A stretch of DNA of 55,348 nucleotides from UBA9715 sp003452695 (lineage in GTDB: Bacteria; Actinomycetota; Coriobacteriia; Coriobacteriales; Eggerthellaceae). The notes below the pieces were generated by a model. That model saw only the letters and a list, made by a program, of their open reading frames with translations. It ran no database searches and was not told the DNA's origin. Position 1 is the stretch's first letter, and the number at the start of each line of letters is the position of its first letter. The stretch covers positions 1 to 55,348 of the forward strand of contig CAMOTA010000007.1 of NCBI GenBank assembly GCA_946625225.1, given 5' to 3'. This document shows, in pieces, positions 36,278 to 44,929 of the stretch. A program made the position numbers and the translations under genes.

Positions 36278-37192
36278 CTATGCCATCGTTTCGGCGGTTG
36301 CCGAGTATATGATACGCCACGCGCTCGTGCCGGCAATGGCGCAGGCCTCGTTGTCGTAGAAGAACGTGCGGCCGTGTTTCAGGTAACGCACGTTGCCATC
36401 GGTCAGGTATCCCTGTTTCATGCGCAGGCAATGCCGCGAGCACCCACGTCCGAGGACGAACTTGTCGTCCACTGGCTCGTCGATGGAGGCAGGTCCGCAG
36501 TTACGCCCCGTGGTTGCAAAGCAATAGGGCAGGTGAAGGGCTATTTCGGCGGAGGGGACGGCTTCAAGCATGCGCGACACGTCCACCACGTCGGCGGTCG
36601 GATCCGCTTCGATAAGCGGGCGTGTCGTGCACTCGCCCAGGCATTCCAGATGTTCGGGTGAAAGCTCGGGCATGGCGGTGCGTTCCATCATGCGGCGTAT
36701 GCGCGCATCGCGCTGTTCCTTCTGCATCAGGCGTCCGAGGCCCAGGCGCTTGTCGGTTCGCTGCTGCAGCTCGAAGAAGGCGGCCACGTCGTTCACGACC
36801 ACCTCGTCGTACACGTCGTCGAACCGGTTCAGAATCTCGTCTATGCGCGCATCGACGCGTTGCAGGAACGCCTGGCCGACGATGGGAACAACCAGCGTTG
36901 CCGCCAGGTCGTAGCGCTGGCAGAGCTGTCGAAGCGATTCGTGGAACTGGTCGTACAGCCCGCAGAAGTAGTTCTCGCAGAAATACGAACCGGCATAGAT
37001 GCGTTCGCAGCGGGGAAAGCCCGCTTCCCAGCAGGTGCGTTGCAACATGTTTTCCAGTTGCTCGACGGTGGCGTCGGGCTGTGCAACCTCGCAGAGGCTT
37101 ATGCTCAGGCCGACGGTGGGTGGTGCCGATTGTGTCTCGGTGGAAAATGCTTGCGGATTGCCGCTGGGGGTATCGCGTGGGCTGGTTTGCAT
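36278..37192 (-). CDS. U32-like partner protein
   Basis: This protein of about 304 residues contains DDVYDEVVVNDVAAFFEL and LGLGRLMQKEQRDARI. That pattern is familiar from U32-type proteins that work in pairs (UbiU/UbiV or YhbU/YhbV). Cys residues in CLGECTTRP, TGRNCGP and RGCSRHC are candidate cluster ligands. It lacks the obvious barrel repeats of its neighbour. ATG 37192 is the most natural start; the frame extends upstream without coding character. The two genes run the same way, 152 nt apart. Identification is by motif resemblance and position, so it is tentative. Confidence 0.6.
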   Translation of the reverse strand: MQTSPRDTPSGNPQAFSTETQSAPPTVGLSISLCEVAQPDATVEQLENMLQRTCWEAGFPRCERIYAGSYFCENYFCGLYDQFHESLRQLCQRYDLAATLVVPIVGQAFLQRVDARIDEILNRFDDVYDEVVVNDVAAFFELQQRTDKRLGLGRLMQKEQRDARIRRMMERTAMPELSPEHLECLGECTTRPLIEADPTADVVDVSRMLEAVPSAEIALHLPYCFATTGRNCGPASIDEPVDDKFVLGRGCSRHCLRMKQGYLTDGNVRYLKHGRTFFYDNEACAIAGTSAWRIIYSATAETMA

Positions 37193-37214
37193 GAGCACCT
37201 CGTATCGTAGACAA

Positions 37215-37236
37215 GGAGCCCACACATGCGGGCCCC
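37215..37236 (-). terminator. Hairpin between the His-rich gene and the U32-like gene
   Basis: On the minus strand GGGGCCCGCA pairs with TGTGGGCTCC (two G-U pairs) and is followed by TTGTCT. It lies downstream of the His-rich gene and 22 nt before the U32-like start. It may end the former transcript or act as a leader structure for the latter. The loop is short and the T-tract weak. The rest of this gap (37193-37413) shows nothing clear. Confidence 0.35.
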
Positions 37237-37413
37237 TCGGTTGTTTGGTTGGCATTGCGGCAAAGCGGTTTTCATTTCGCCGGCGATTGCACACCCCGTT
37301 ACACCGCCTGCGCTGATTTTGTCATGGCGAGCGCGTTTTCAGCTTGCTATCTGCCAAGACAAGTCCGCTAAAGTGCGCGCGGTTTGCGCATAAGTGGCTT
37401 GAAGCGTGTTGCG

Positions 37414-38100
37414 CTAGGCCTCGTCGGACTTGGCTTCTTCTGCCTGAGCGGGTTCGGCTTTATCGATGTCGGCGTTCTCTTTCGCCTTGCCACCGTAGCC
37501 CTCTCCGCCGTAGCCTTCCGGCTTTGGCCCGTGGCCCTTGCCGCCATGCGGCCCGCCGTAGCCTTCGGGCCCGTGGCCCTTGCCGCCGTATCCCTCGGGC
37601 CCATGACCGTGCCCGTGGCCCTTCGGTCCGCCGTAGCCCTCGTGCCCGTGCGGTCCGCCGTAGCTCTCGGGGCCGTGCCCGTGGCCCTTGCCGCCGTAGC
37701 CCTCGTGCCCGTGCGGTCCGCCGTATCCCACGGGCCCATGACCGTGCCCGTGGCCCTTCGGTCCGCCGTAGCCCTCGTGCCCGTGCGGTCCGCCGTAGCC
37801 CTCGTGCCCGTGTCCCATGGGCCCATGTCCGCCGTAGCCCTCGGGGCCGTGCCCTCGTCCCATCGGCCCGTGGCCGTGCGGCCCGCAAGGTCCCATGGGG
37901 CCTGGACCGGGCATTCCCGCGCCTGCGGGCACGGGATACGGCACATACACGTAGATGTACTGCACCGGAGCGCCTTGCGGCATCATCGGGGGGACGGGTG
38001 GCAGGGGAGGCATTGCCCCCCAGGCCTGTTGCTGGGGCGGATAAGCCGAAAAGAACGGATTAGCGGGCTGCGGAGGAAACTGTCCTTGCGGTTGGAACAT
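37414..38100 (-). CDS. Gly/His/Tyr-rich repeat protein, possible metal-binding
   Basis: This 228-residue protein has a Pro/Gln-rich N-terminus (FQPQGQFPPQPANPFF), a short hydrophobic stretch VQYIYVYVPYPVPAGAG, then about 110 residues of imperfect repeats such as GPHGHEGYGG and GPKGHGHGHGP. These contain about two dozen His residues. A charged Glu/Ala/Lys tail ends it. No signal peptide is evident. Clustered His-Gly-His motifs resemble bacterial His-rich nickel, zinc or copper buffers, but the repeats also look like elastomeric surface peptides, so the role is open. GAAAGGAG lies 5 nt before the ATG and a TATAAT box upstream, which favours this strand over long open frames on the other. It is divergent from the second ExbB/DUF2149 array. 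Confidence 0.8.
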   Translation of the reverse strand: MFQPQGQFPPQPANPFFSAYPPQQQAWGAMPPLPPVPPMMPQGAPVQYIYVYVPYPVPAGAGMPGPGPMGPCGPHGHGPMGRGHGPEGYGGHGPMGHGHEGYGGPHGHEGYGGPKGHGHGHGPVGYGGPHGHEGYGGKGHGHGPESYGGPHGHEGYGGPKGHGHGHGPEGYGGKGHGPEGYGGPHGGKGHGPKPEGYGGEGYGGKAKENADIDKAEPAQAEEAKSDEA

Positions 38101-38133
38101 AATTCTCCTTTCGTTGGGATATTGCCATGCAAG

Positions 38134-38160
38134 ATTATATTTCATATTGAAGGCAAGCAA
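38134..38160 (-). promoter_or_regulatory. Candidate promoter of the His-rich gene
   Basis: On the minus strand TATAAT (38139-38134) is preceded after 15 nt by TTGCTT (38160-38155). The transcript would start near 38127, giving a leader of about 27 nt that contains GAAAGGAG. The -10 hexamer is perfect; the -35 is weak and the spacing short. Confidence 0.5.
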
Positions 38161-38263
38161 CCCGCAAAACTTCATTCAGGAACCAAGAAGCATGGTTGCT
38201 GCCCATGGCCCGGTCGCAAAAAGTCCAATCTGATTCCTTTCAATGCGAATTCAATTAGACTTC

Positions 38264-38293
38264 TTGAAAAATAAATGGTTATGAGAATAATAC
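38264..38293 (+). promoter_or_regulatory. Candidate promoter of the long surface-protein array
   Basis: TTGAAA (38264-38269) is followed by AATAAT (38286-38291, 16 nt spacing) or TAATAC (38288-38293, 18 nt spacing). The 240-nt gap at 38101-38340 is markedly AT-rich compared with its neighbours and is the only sizeable gap before the array, so it is the natural control region. No known operator consensus stands out. Confidence 0.5.
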
Positions 38294-38340
38294 GTATCTA
38301 TGAATAGCACGAGGATTTCGAAGGGGAAAGAAACGCGAAG

Positions 38341-40455
38341 GTGGCTCTGCGCTTCGGTGGAAATAGCGGACGGTCTTTTGGATATGGGCTGAAACAGCTG
38401 CCGCAGCAGAAAAGCTCCGCGAAATTCCTGATTGTGGGGCTGCTTTGCCTTGCCTTGGCGTTCGGGTTGTCTCCGGGGCCAGCGCATGCAGTCGTTCCCA
38501 GCAAAGACATGTGCGACCTGTCGTGGTACGACGATGCAAAATCGTCGTACGTGCTTTCCACGGCCAGCCAGCTTGCGGGCCTTGCGTACCTGGTGGACGT
38601 GGAGCACGTCACATTTGCGGGCAAGACCGTGCTGCTGGCAAACGACATCGATCTTTCGGGCATTTGCTCAAACGGGGTGAACTGGCGCCCCATCGGCACC
38701 GCCTACACGTCCGGCGAATCGTTCCAGGGCACCTTCGATGGCCAGGGCCATACCGTAAGCAACCTGCTCATCGACGACAGCGGCTACTACAACGCTTTGT
38801 TCGGCAGCGTCTCGCACGCAACGATTGCCAACCTTACGGTGTCGGGGGAAGTGCGCGGAAGCGAATACGTTGGCGGCATCGTGTCGATGTGTACCGATTC
38901 CGACCTGATAAACCTTGTTAACACCTGCACGGTGGATGCCTACACGTATAACGCGGGCACCAATCACGAAGGGCGTGCTGCAGGCGTGGTGTGCTATGTG
39001 GCCACGAGCAACCCGTCTTCGAATCATGTGTTCGAGAACCTGGTCAACCAAGGGGATATCTATGCCACCAGCTACTACACCGCGGGTGTTGTTGGATTTC
39101 TGTACAACGCAGACGGTTTTTCGACCACGCTTTCGCAATGCGTGAACTACGGCGATGTGAACGTGTTGCCGGCGCGCTACGGGCTGGATGCTGCCAACAG
39201 GGCAGTCGGAGGCGTGCTTGGCTCCACGGCCGGCGATTATGGAACCTACATAGTGGAAGCATGCGCCAACGAGGGCGCGATTGCATCCGACAATTGCATT
39301 TCTGTCGGCGGCGTTGCCGGGTACCTTGGCGGGAACGGGTCGTCCCTGTCGTTTTCGGAGAACAGGGGCGATGTGTCGGGGGCCAATAACGCGGGTGGCG
39401 TCGTGGGATACCTGGGGTCTGTCGGTGGCAGCGTGCGAAATTCGCTGAACATGGGCGTGGTGCATGGCAACCAGTACGGGGGAGTCGTGGGATCTGCATC
39501 GCGCAGTGGCCAATCGTTGTCCAACAACTTCACGCTGAAGAGCGCCTGCGACGTCGCATACGGCGCGGGTTCGGGCGGCACGAATCGCGGTGCCGCGCGC
39601 ACGGCGCAGGCCATGCAGAAGCAGAGCTTTCTGGACCTGGTGAACGAGGGCACCACCAGCTTCTCCATATCATCGTCGATTGCCGGTGGGCTGCCGGTGC
39701 TGACATGGATGTATCCGGGTATAAACCCCGGCCGAGGAGGAGCGGTGGACGATTCCGACGAACCGGAAACCGAAGACGAGCCCAGTGAAGGGGGAAACTC
39801 GCGCGATGCCGGTGCGGGCGATCAGACCGATTCCAGCTCGCAGGATGGAAGGAGCTCTGGCGCTGGCCGGGAAAGCGAAGGCGACTACCAGAACCCGTCC
39901 GGTCCCGCCGATGATGGCAGCGATAAAGTCGGCGATCCCGCGCGCAACGACAGGCAAGGCGCGACGGGCTCGGTCGACTCGGATGCTGCAGGCGATGCGG
40001 GCTCGGTCGACCCGGATGGCCGGCACTCCGATGAAAGCGCGGGCATTGCGACGGTTGCGCAGGATTCTGGTGGCACCAGTGCCGCTGCCGCCGCTGCCGT
40101 TGTCGCGGCGCCGAGCGGTCTGGACGCGCCCGAAGACATCGAGGTCGTCCCTGATGTGGCAGTCGACAATCCCAATGAAGATGTGGAAGAGCCGGCCGAC
40201 GACCAAGTGGCTGCGCCCGAAGACTCCGAGGATGCCCCGCAGGAGCAGGAAGCGGGCAGGGCGATGAAGATGGTGGAGGTGGCCGCCGTTCCCGAACGGC
40301 GTGAGCAGGATGCAGGCGCGGGAGATGCCCTGCCGCTGGCCGCGCGCGTGTCCATGGCGGTGTTGGCGATTGGCTTTCTGGCCGCTGGCTTTGTCTACGA
40401 GAACCGGTCGTTTTCCCAATCGTGCCGCCGTTCGGTCGCATACGTGGGCGCCTGA
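38341..40455 (+). CDS. GLUG-repeat surface protein with acidic stalk and C-terminal membrane anchor
   Basis: This protein of 704 residues has a signal peptide (FLIVGLLCLALAFGLSPGPA, cleavage near AHA) and the DLSWYDDAK and TASQLAGLAYL entry motif. GTFDGQGHTVSNLLI and GLUG-type repeats (GGIVS, GGVLG, GGVAGYLG, GGVVGYLG) follow to about residue 400. A long acidic Asp/Glu/Ser/Gly linker comes next (about 465-640), then a membrane helix (ARVSMAVLAIGFLAAGFVY) with a short Arg-rich tail. The start is GTG 38341, the only initiation codon after an in-frame stop at 38305; its ribosome site is poor (AAGGGG 14 nt away). It is the first gene of the array, 30 nt before the second ExbB-like gene. Its layout parallels the anchored protein at 4698. 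Probably a cell-surface binding protein; ligand unknown. Confidence 0.83.
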   Translation: MALRFGGNSGRSFGYGLKQLPQQKSSAKFLIVGLLCLALAFGLSPGPAHAVVPSKDMCDLSWYDDAKSSYVLSTASQLAGLAYLVDVEHVTFAGKTVLLANDIDLSGICSNGVNWRPIGTAYTSGESFQGTFDGQGHTVSNLLIDDSGYYNALFGSVSHATIANLTVSGEVRGSEYVGGIVSMCTDSDLINLVNTCTVDAYTYNAGTNHEGRAAGVVCYVATSNPSSNHVFENLVNQGDIYATSYYTAGVVGFLYNADGFSTTLSQCVNYGDVNVLPARYGLDAANRAVGGVLGSTAGDYGTYIVEACANEGAIASDNCISVGGVAGYLGGNGSSLSFSENRGDVSGANNAGGVVGYLGSVGGSVRNSLNMGVVHGNQYGGVVGSASRSGQSLSNNFTLKSACDVAYGAGSGGTNRGAARTAQAMQKQSFLDLVNEGTTSFSISSSIAGGLPVLTWMYPGINPGRGGAVDDSDEPETEDEPSEGGNSRDAGAGDQTDSSSQDGRSSGAGRESEGDYQNPSGPADDGSDKVGDPARNDRQGATGSVDSDAAGDAGSVDPDGRHSDESAGIATVAQDSGGTSAAAAAAVVAAPSGLDAPEDIEVVPDVAVDNPNEDVEEPADDQVAAPEDSEDAPQEQEAGRAMKMVEVAAVPERREQDAGAGDALPLAARVSMAVLAIGFLAAGFVYENRSFSQSCRRSVAYVGA

Positions 40456-40485
40456 TGCGCATGCGTATCGGAAGGAGCTGATGGA

Positions 40486-41298
40486 ATGGGCGATGTGCTC
40501 GTACAACTGCAGAATGCGCTGCATGTTATATCGCAGGCCGTTTTGTATCCAGTCATCGTGCTATTGCTGGCTATGGTCTGCTATGCACTGTTCTCCGTTG
40601 GGTCGGTCGTCGTGGAATTCGCGCGAGAGCGCAGGCATTTCACCGTGGTCATCCCAAAATTTCTGCGTGCGATAAAGGAAACGCCGGTGGCGGAGATGCC
40701 CGCAACGATAGCGCACAGCGGGTTGTTGTTCGAGCAGCGCGATGTGCTGCAGACCGTGTTCGAGAACCGAGATTTGGATGAAGAGGGGCTTTGGGCGCTG
40801 GCCAAGCGGCTGCTCGTCGGCGAGAAGGCGCGCAGGCAGAAGGTGGTTTCTCGCAACGACGCCGTTGCCAAGCTCGCGCCCATGGTGGGCCTTATGGGCA
40901 CGCTTATCCCCCTTGGGCCCGGTATCGTCGCATTTGGGCGGGGAGACGGGACCGTCATGGCGCAAGCCATGCTCGTCGCATTCGATACGACGGTCACCGG
41001 GCTTATCGTGGCGGCTGTTATGTTCGTTATGGCTCGTGTGCGCAAGCGCTGGTATGCGTCGTATCAGGCATCGCTCGAGGCAGCAGTTACCACGCTGCTC
41101 GAACGCATCGGAAACATGCCCGAAGACCAGCGCAGCACGGGCGGCTCCGACAAGGGTTGGGTTAACGGCCGGGCGCGCACCGCGTCGAATGGCGCACCCG
41201 AGCAGCCAACGGCTTCTGCCGTGCTCGGGTCTGCTCCGGCTTCTTCCCCGGGCGGCTTCGATTCGCCCGTTGCAACAGCGGAGGGCGGCCATGAGTAG
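40486..41298 (+). CDS. MotA/TolQ/ExbB-family proton channel protein (copy 2)
   Basis: This protein of 270 residues has a first membrane segment near 18-45 (YPVIVLLLAMVCYALFSVGS), a cytoplasmic helical region, then AVAKLAPMVGLMGTLIPLGP and MLVAFDTTVTGLIVAAVMFV. These form the paired channel helices. The last 55 residues are a disordered Gly/Ser/Ala/Pro tail absent from copy 1. GGAAGGAG stands about 10 nt before ATG 40486. The gene overlaps the DUF2149 gene by 8 nt, as in the first locus. Compared with copies 1 and 3 the GLMGTLIPLGPGI core is invariant, suggesting all three conduct ions by the same mechanism. Confidence 0.88.
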   Translation: MGDVLVQLQNALHVISQAVLYPVIVLLLAMVCYALFSVGSVVVEFARERRHFTVVIPKFLRAIKETPVAEMPATIAHSGLLFEQRDVLQTVFENRDLDEEGLWALAKRLLVGEKARRQKVVSRNDAVAKLAPMVGLMGTLIPLGPGIVAFGRGDGTVMAQAMLVAFDTTVTGLIVAAVMFVMARVRKRWYASYQASLEAAVTTLLERIGNMPEDQRSTGGSDKGWVNGRARTASNGAPEQPTASAVLGSAPASSPGGFDSPVATAEGGHE

Positions 41299-41647
41299 GC
41301 ATCGCGATGTTATGGCCGACAACTTTGCGGTCGACGATGCGGACGACCTGGAAACGGGCGATCCGATGAGCGGCCTTTCCAACTTGGCCGATTGCATGCT
41401 GGTGTTGGCATGCGGGCTGATGATAACCCTTGTCGTGCACTGGAACCTGAACGTTGCCCCGCATTACGAGGTAGTGCAGGAAACGGGCAATCTCGTGGAT
41501 GTGGAGGGCAACCCCGAGCTGGCCGTTGCCAGCAACGATCCCGCGCAGGCGGCTGGCGAGAACGTGTACGAGAACATGGGCGTGCTGTACCGGGATACCG
41601 ATACGGGCAAATTGTATTACCTGCGCGAATGGGACGAGGAGGAATAG
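41291..41647 (+). CDS. DUF2149 protein, candidate ExbD-like partner (copy 2)
   Basis: This protein of 118 residues has an acidic N-terminus, DPMSGLSNLADCMLVLACGL leading into one membrane segment, and a C-terminal outer domain ending in YENMGVLYRDTDTGKLYYLR. The start ATG overlaps the channel-gene stop and is preceded by GGAGGGCGGCC. Conserved features across the three copies are DP-x2-G, NL-x-D-x-MLV-x-ACGL, LVV, and the final G-x2-Y-x-D-x-x-TG-x-x-Y. The Asp at the membrane boundary is the best candidate for the proton-carrying residue if this is the stator partner. Function is inferred. Confidence 0.85.
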   Translation: MSRHRDVMADNFAVDDADDLETGDPMSGLSNLADCMLVLACGLMITLVVHWNLNVAPHYEVVQETGNLVDVEGNPELAVASNDPAQAAGENVYENMGVLYRDTDTGKLYYLREWDEEE

Positions 41648-41650
41648 CCT

Positions 41651-43018
41651 ATGGCGCGCAAGAAAACCGCCGAGGAGCTAATGCTGGAAGCCGAACTGTC
41701 CGCCCAGAAGGAGCGGGGGTCGCAGTCCGACCGAGGCCAAACGCTATCGGACGCGGAAAGCCGTCCGGTGCCCGATGCGGCCCGCGAAGTTGCCGCAGTG
41801 GCCAAGCGCCGCGTCAATCCAAAGGCGGTCGCAATCGTCGTAGCCGCGATAGCCGTGGTGGCCATAGCTGCCTTCATCGTTTCGCGCATGGTGTTCTCCC
41901 ATTCGACCGACGTATGGGACGGCACGGCCGACACCAGCTGGTATTCCGCGGGTATGACGTCGATGAACATAACCACCGCCGAACAGCTGGCCGGCATGCG
42001 CAAGCTCTGCAACGACGGGACTAGCTTGGAAGGCATTCGCTTCACCTTGGCGCGCAACCTGGACCTGTACGACATTCCCACGAAGCCCATCGGCGACGGG
42101 CGCAACATGGGCGGCACGTACAACGTGTTCAAGGGAAGCTTCGATGGCGGCGGGCATACGATTTCGGGGATGAACGTGCAAGAGGACACCTGGGACCATG
42201 CGGGGCTGTTCGGCAGCGCGAGCGGCGGGGATATACAGAACCTGACGGTCGAAGGCAAGGTGACCGGCCAGGTGCGCGTTGGCGGCGTGGTCGGCGAGAT
42301 CGACGGCGGTTCGCTTGCGAACTGCACGAACCGCTGCAAGGTGGCATCGACGAAAACCGCTACCAGCTATTACCCCGTAACCGCAGACGTGGGCGGCGTG
42401 TGCGGCATTTGGCTGGGCATCGCCCGGGCCGACGTTACCAGCGCGAAGCTGGAAAACCTGACAAACGAAGGCGACGTGTCGGCGCGTGCGTGCAGCGCAG
42501 GCGGCGTTGTGGGCACGATAGCCAACACCGATGGCTTCACGTTGACCGTGGACAATCTGGTGAACGACGGCGCGGTAACGGTGTACTGCGAAACGGACGA
42601 GCGCGACGAGGCAGTCGGCGGTGTCGTGGGCGTAATCGGAGTGCATGGAACCGATATCGTGTCGAATCTGGTGAACAATGGGGAAGTGGCGTGCTCGACG
42701 GTCCTCTCGGTGGGCGGCGTCGTAGGGGCGCTTATGCCCTACCAGCGTAGCGCGAAGGAAGAGCCGAAGGGGGAATACGCCGAGGGCATCGAGCTGCGCA
42801 AGCTGTCCAACACGGCCCGCGTGGGTGCGAACGCCGCAGACGAGCGTGCCCATGTGGGCGGCATCGTCGGGTACCTGGAAGACTCCGCAGTCGTGTTCGA
42901 GGAATGCGAGAACACCGGCGAGCTGGCCGCCACCAACGGCAACGCCGATGACATTGCCGCGACGAACGGAGCGGAGGTGTGGGACGCGTGGGAAGACGAA
43001 CATCCGAAAACCTGGTAG
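41651..43018 (+). CDS. GLUG-repeat protein with N-terminal membrane anchor
   Basis: This protein of 455 residues is a type II membrane protein. It has a cytoplasmic N-terminus of about 60 charged residues (ARKKTAEELMLEAEL), one membrane helix (AVAIVVAAIAVVAIAAFIVS), then an outer domain opening with DTSWYSAG and TAEQLAGMRKL. FKGSFDGGGHTISGMNV and repeated GGVVG/GGVCG motifs follow. GAGGAGGAATAGCC precedes the ATG and it starts 3 nt after the DUF2149 stop. An anchor at the N-terminus rather than the C-terminus sets it apart from its neighbours and is topologically like TonB, but it lacks a Pro-rich spanning segment. It may connect the membrane motor with the outer GLUG proteins; this is speculation. 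Confidence 0.82.
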   Translation: MARKKTAEELMLEAELSAQKERGSQSDRGQTLSDAESRPVPDAAREVAAVAKRRVNPKAVAIVVAAIAVVAIAAFIVSRMVFSHSTDVWDGTADTSWYSAGMTSMNITTAEQLAGMRKLCNDGTSLEGIRFTLARNLDLYDIPTKPIGDGRNMGGTYNVFKGSFDGGGHTISGMNVQEDTWDHAGLFGSASGGDIQNLTVEGKVTGQVRVGGVVGEIDGGSLANCTNRCKVASTKTATSYYPVTADVGGVCGIWLGIARADVTSAKLENLTNEGDVSARACSAGGVVGTIANTDGFTLTVDNLVNDGAVTVYCETDERDEAVGGVVGVIGVHGTDIVSNLVNNGEVACSTVLSVGGVVGALMPYQRSAKEEPKGEYAEGIELRKLSNTARVGANAADERAHVGGIVGYLEDSAVVFEECENTGELAATNGNADDIAATNGAEVWDAWEDEHPKTW

Positions 43019-44865
43019 ATGTTGGCGCGCGCGCCCTGAGCGCTCGAGTCGCGTTCGCGCTTGCAACAATCCTCGTGTTGATTACCTCCCTTTCCCTGTC
43101 GGGCATGTATCCAGCAGCAGGCGTCCGCGCATGGGCGGTTCCTGCCATGACCAGCGACGGCGTGTCCTACGACACCGACGACGCGGTGGCCATGAAAGAC
43201 TATGCGGCCGACATCTGGGCAAACTTCGCCGACACGTCGTGGTACGACGGGCGCGAGTCCGACACGTCCTATTTCCTGCAGGGGGCCGAGCAGCTGGCCG
43301 GCCTGGCCGTGCTCACCACCAAGCGGGGCGTTACGTTCGAGGGCAAGACGCTGTACCTGGCCGACGACGTGGACCTGGCGGGCCATCAGTGGTTTCCCAT
43401 CGGGTGCAACGAGGCCAACTACTGGGGCATGTCGCCGTTCAAGGGGACGTTCGACGGGCGGGGGCATGCCATCCGCAACCTCTATATCGAAAACGCCTAC
43501 CATGGCCAGGCGTTGTTCGGCGAGTGCGCCGATGCCACCATCCGCGATTTCACGCTGTACGGCAGCGTGACCACCGGATGGCAGGCGGCGGGCGTCGTCG
43601 CGGAAATGGGACGCACCACGCTTTCGGGCATAACCAGCTACGTGAACGTGAAGACCTTGTTCAAATCCGGCGACGGGGGCTATTCCAGCACCGCCGGCGG
43701 CATCGTGGCCTACGTCGTGGACACCTACGTCGAACGCAACGGCGCAACGCCATCGCGGTTGGAGAATCTGGTGAACTATGGCACGGTGGAATGCGGGGGC
43801 ATTACCGAGCAGGGCGGTGGCGTGGGCGGCATCGCCGGGTCGCTGGGCATCGCCGACGACGACCAGACCATCGTGGTGGCTCAGTGCGAGAACCATGGCG
43901 CAATCGTGGCCGAGGCGTCCAACTATGTAGACATGTACGTGAAGGGCTGCGGCGGCATCGTGGGCTCCACGGCCACGTATGGCAACTACCAGCTAACCGA
44001 TTGCTCGAACACCGGCGCCGTATCGTCTGCTAACCTGCCCTCGACGGGCGGCATTGCGGGATCCATATCGGGCCTGGCGTCGTCGGTGGAATACTGCTAC
44101 AACGCCGGCAGCGTGCTGGGCTCGTCGCCCGAAGAGGTGGCGTCGGCCGGCGGCATCGTGGGGCGCCACGTGTCGGCCCATACCGGCAAGACCTCCTTCG
44201 ACGTAACGAGTTGCTACAACGTGGGCGATGTGGCGGGCAACGGATCCAACGTCTCGGCCATACTGGGTTCCACGAGCGGTTTCGCCGAGGAATGGGTGGG
44301 CGCCAATAACGATGGCGGTACCACCGTGCGCAACAACTCCAACTATTATCTCGAGGACAGTGCCAAAGCGTCGAGCCAGACCGGGGTGCTGTTCCAGAAC
44401 GGCACGATAGAGGCCGGGCAGGCGGTTTCGCTGGCCAAGATGAATTCCCGCGAGGTAATAGACCGTCTGAACAGCACTGATTCGGAAAACGACCACTATG
44501 TGGCAGGCGAAAGCTCGCCACGATTGGAGCTGAGGGGCTCAAGCGACGCGGGCCTCGACCAGACGAGCGCCCAGGGCCAGGGAAGCGATTCGGCGGTCTT
44601 GGGTCAGACGGCCGACGCTTCGCAGAAGGAAACGCACCTGTACGCGCTGCGGACGCAGGCCGCGCCCGACGGCGCCGTAGCCGCCGAGGCAGGCTGGGCA
44701 CCGGCTGCATGGCTTGCGGTCATCGCGTTGCTGGCCGTTGTCGGCATCGCGTTGCAGATGGGCGACTACCGACGGCAGACCAGGCCCCTGAGGGCGGTGT
44801 GGGCGCCGGCGCGTCCCGAAGGCGCCAGCGCGCCGATGCGCCGACGGCCGTTTCGCAGGAAGTAG
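42988..44865 (+). CDS. GLUG-repeat surface protein with C-terminal membrane anchor
   Basis: This protein of about 625 residues has an N-terminal export signal (VAFALATILVLITSLSLSG, near AWAVP) and the DTSWYDGRE and AEQLAGLAVL entry motif. FKGTFDGRGHAIRNLYI and GLUG repeats (GGIVAYV, GGIAGSL, GGIVGST, GGIVGRH) follow, with a C-terminal membrane helix (AAWLAVIALLAVVGIALQM) and a strongly basic tail (RRRPFRRK). GTG 42988 is preferred: GGAGG lies 10 nt upstream, whereas GTG 42979 sits too close to it. The gene overlaps the preceding one by 31 nt in another frame. Domain order matches the protein at 38341, without the long acidic stalk. Confidence 0.82.
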   Translation: MGRRTSENLVDVGARALSARVAFALATILVLITSLSLSGMYPAAGVRAWAVPAMTSDGVSYDTDDAVAMKDYAADIWANFADTSWYDGRESDTSYFLQGAEQLAGLAVLTTKRGVTFEGKTLYLADDVDLAGHQWFPIGCNEANYWGMSPFKGTFDGRGHAIRNLYIENAYHGQALFGECADATIRDFTLYGSVTTGWQAAGVVAEMGRTTLSGITSYVNVKTLFKSGDGGYSSTAGGIVAYVVDTYVERNGATPSRLENLVNYGTVECGGITEQGGGVGGIAGSLGIADDDQTIVVAQCENHGAIVAEASNYVDMYVKGCGGIVGSTATYGNYQLTDCSNTGAVSSANLPSTGGIAGSISGLASSVEYCYNAGSVLGSSPEEVASAGGIVGRHVSAHTGKTSFDVTSCYNVGDVAGNGSNVSAILGSTSGFAEEWVGANNDGGTTVRNNSNYYLEDSAKASSQTGVLFQNGTIEAGQAVSLAKMNSREVIDRLNSTDSENDHYVAGESSPRLELRGSSDAGLDQTSAQGQGSDSAVLGQTADASQKETHLYALRTQAAPDGAVAAEAGWAPAAWLAVIALLAVVGIALQMGDYRRQTRPLRAVWAPARPEGASAPMRRRPFRRK

Positions 44866-44929
44866 CGGTCGCGTACCGCATCGAAAAGATTGGCAAACCG
44901 GCAATCCGGGGAAAGGATAGGTCGAGGAC

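Noticed and set aside
37384..38274. Plus-strand open frame opposite the His-rich gene
   Set aside because: The minus strand has GAAAGGAG and a TATAAT box at proper distances; the plus frame is an Ala/Val repeat translation of the same DNA without a ribosome site.
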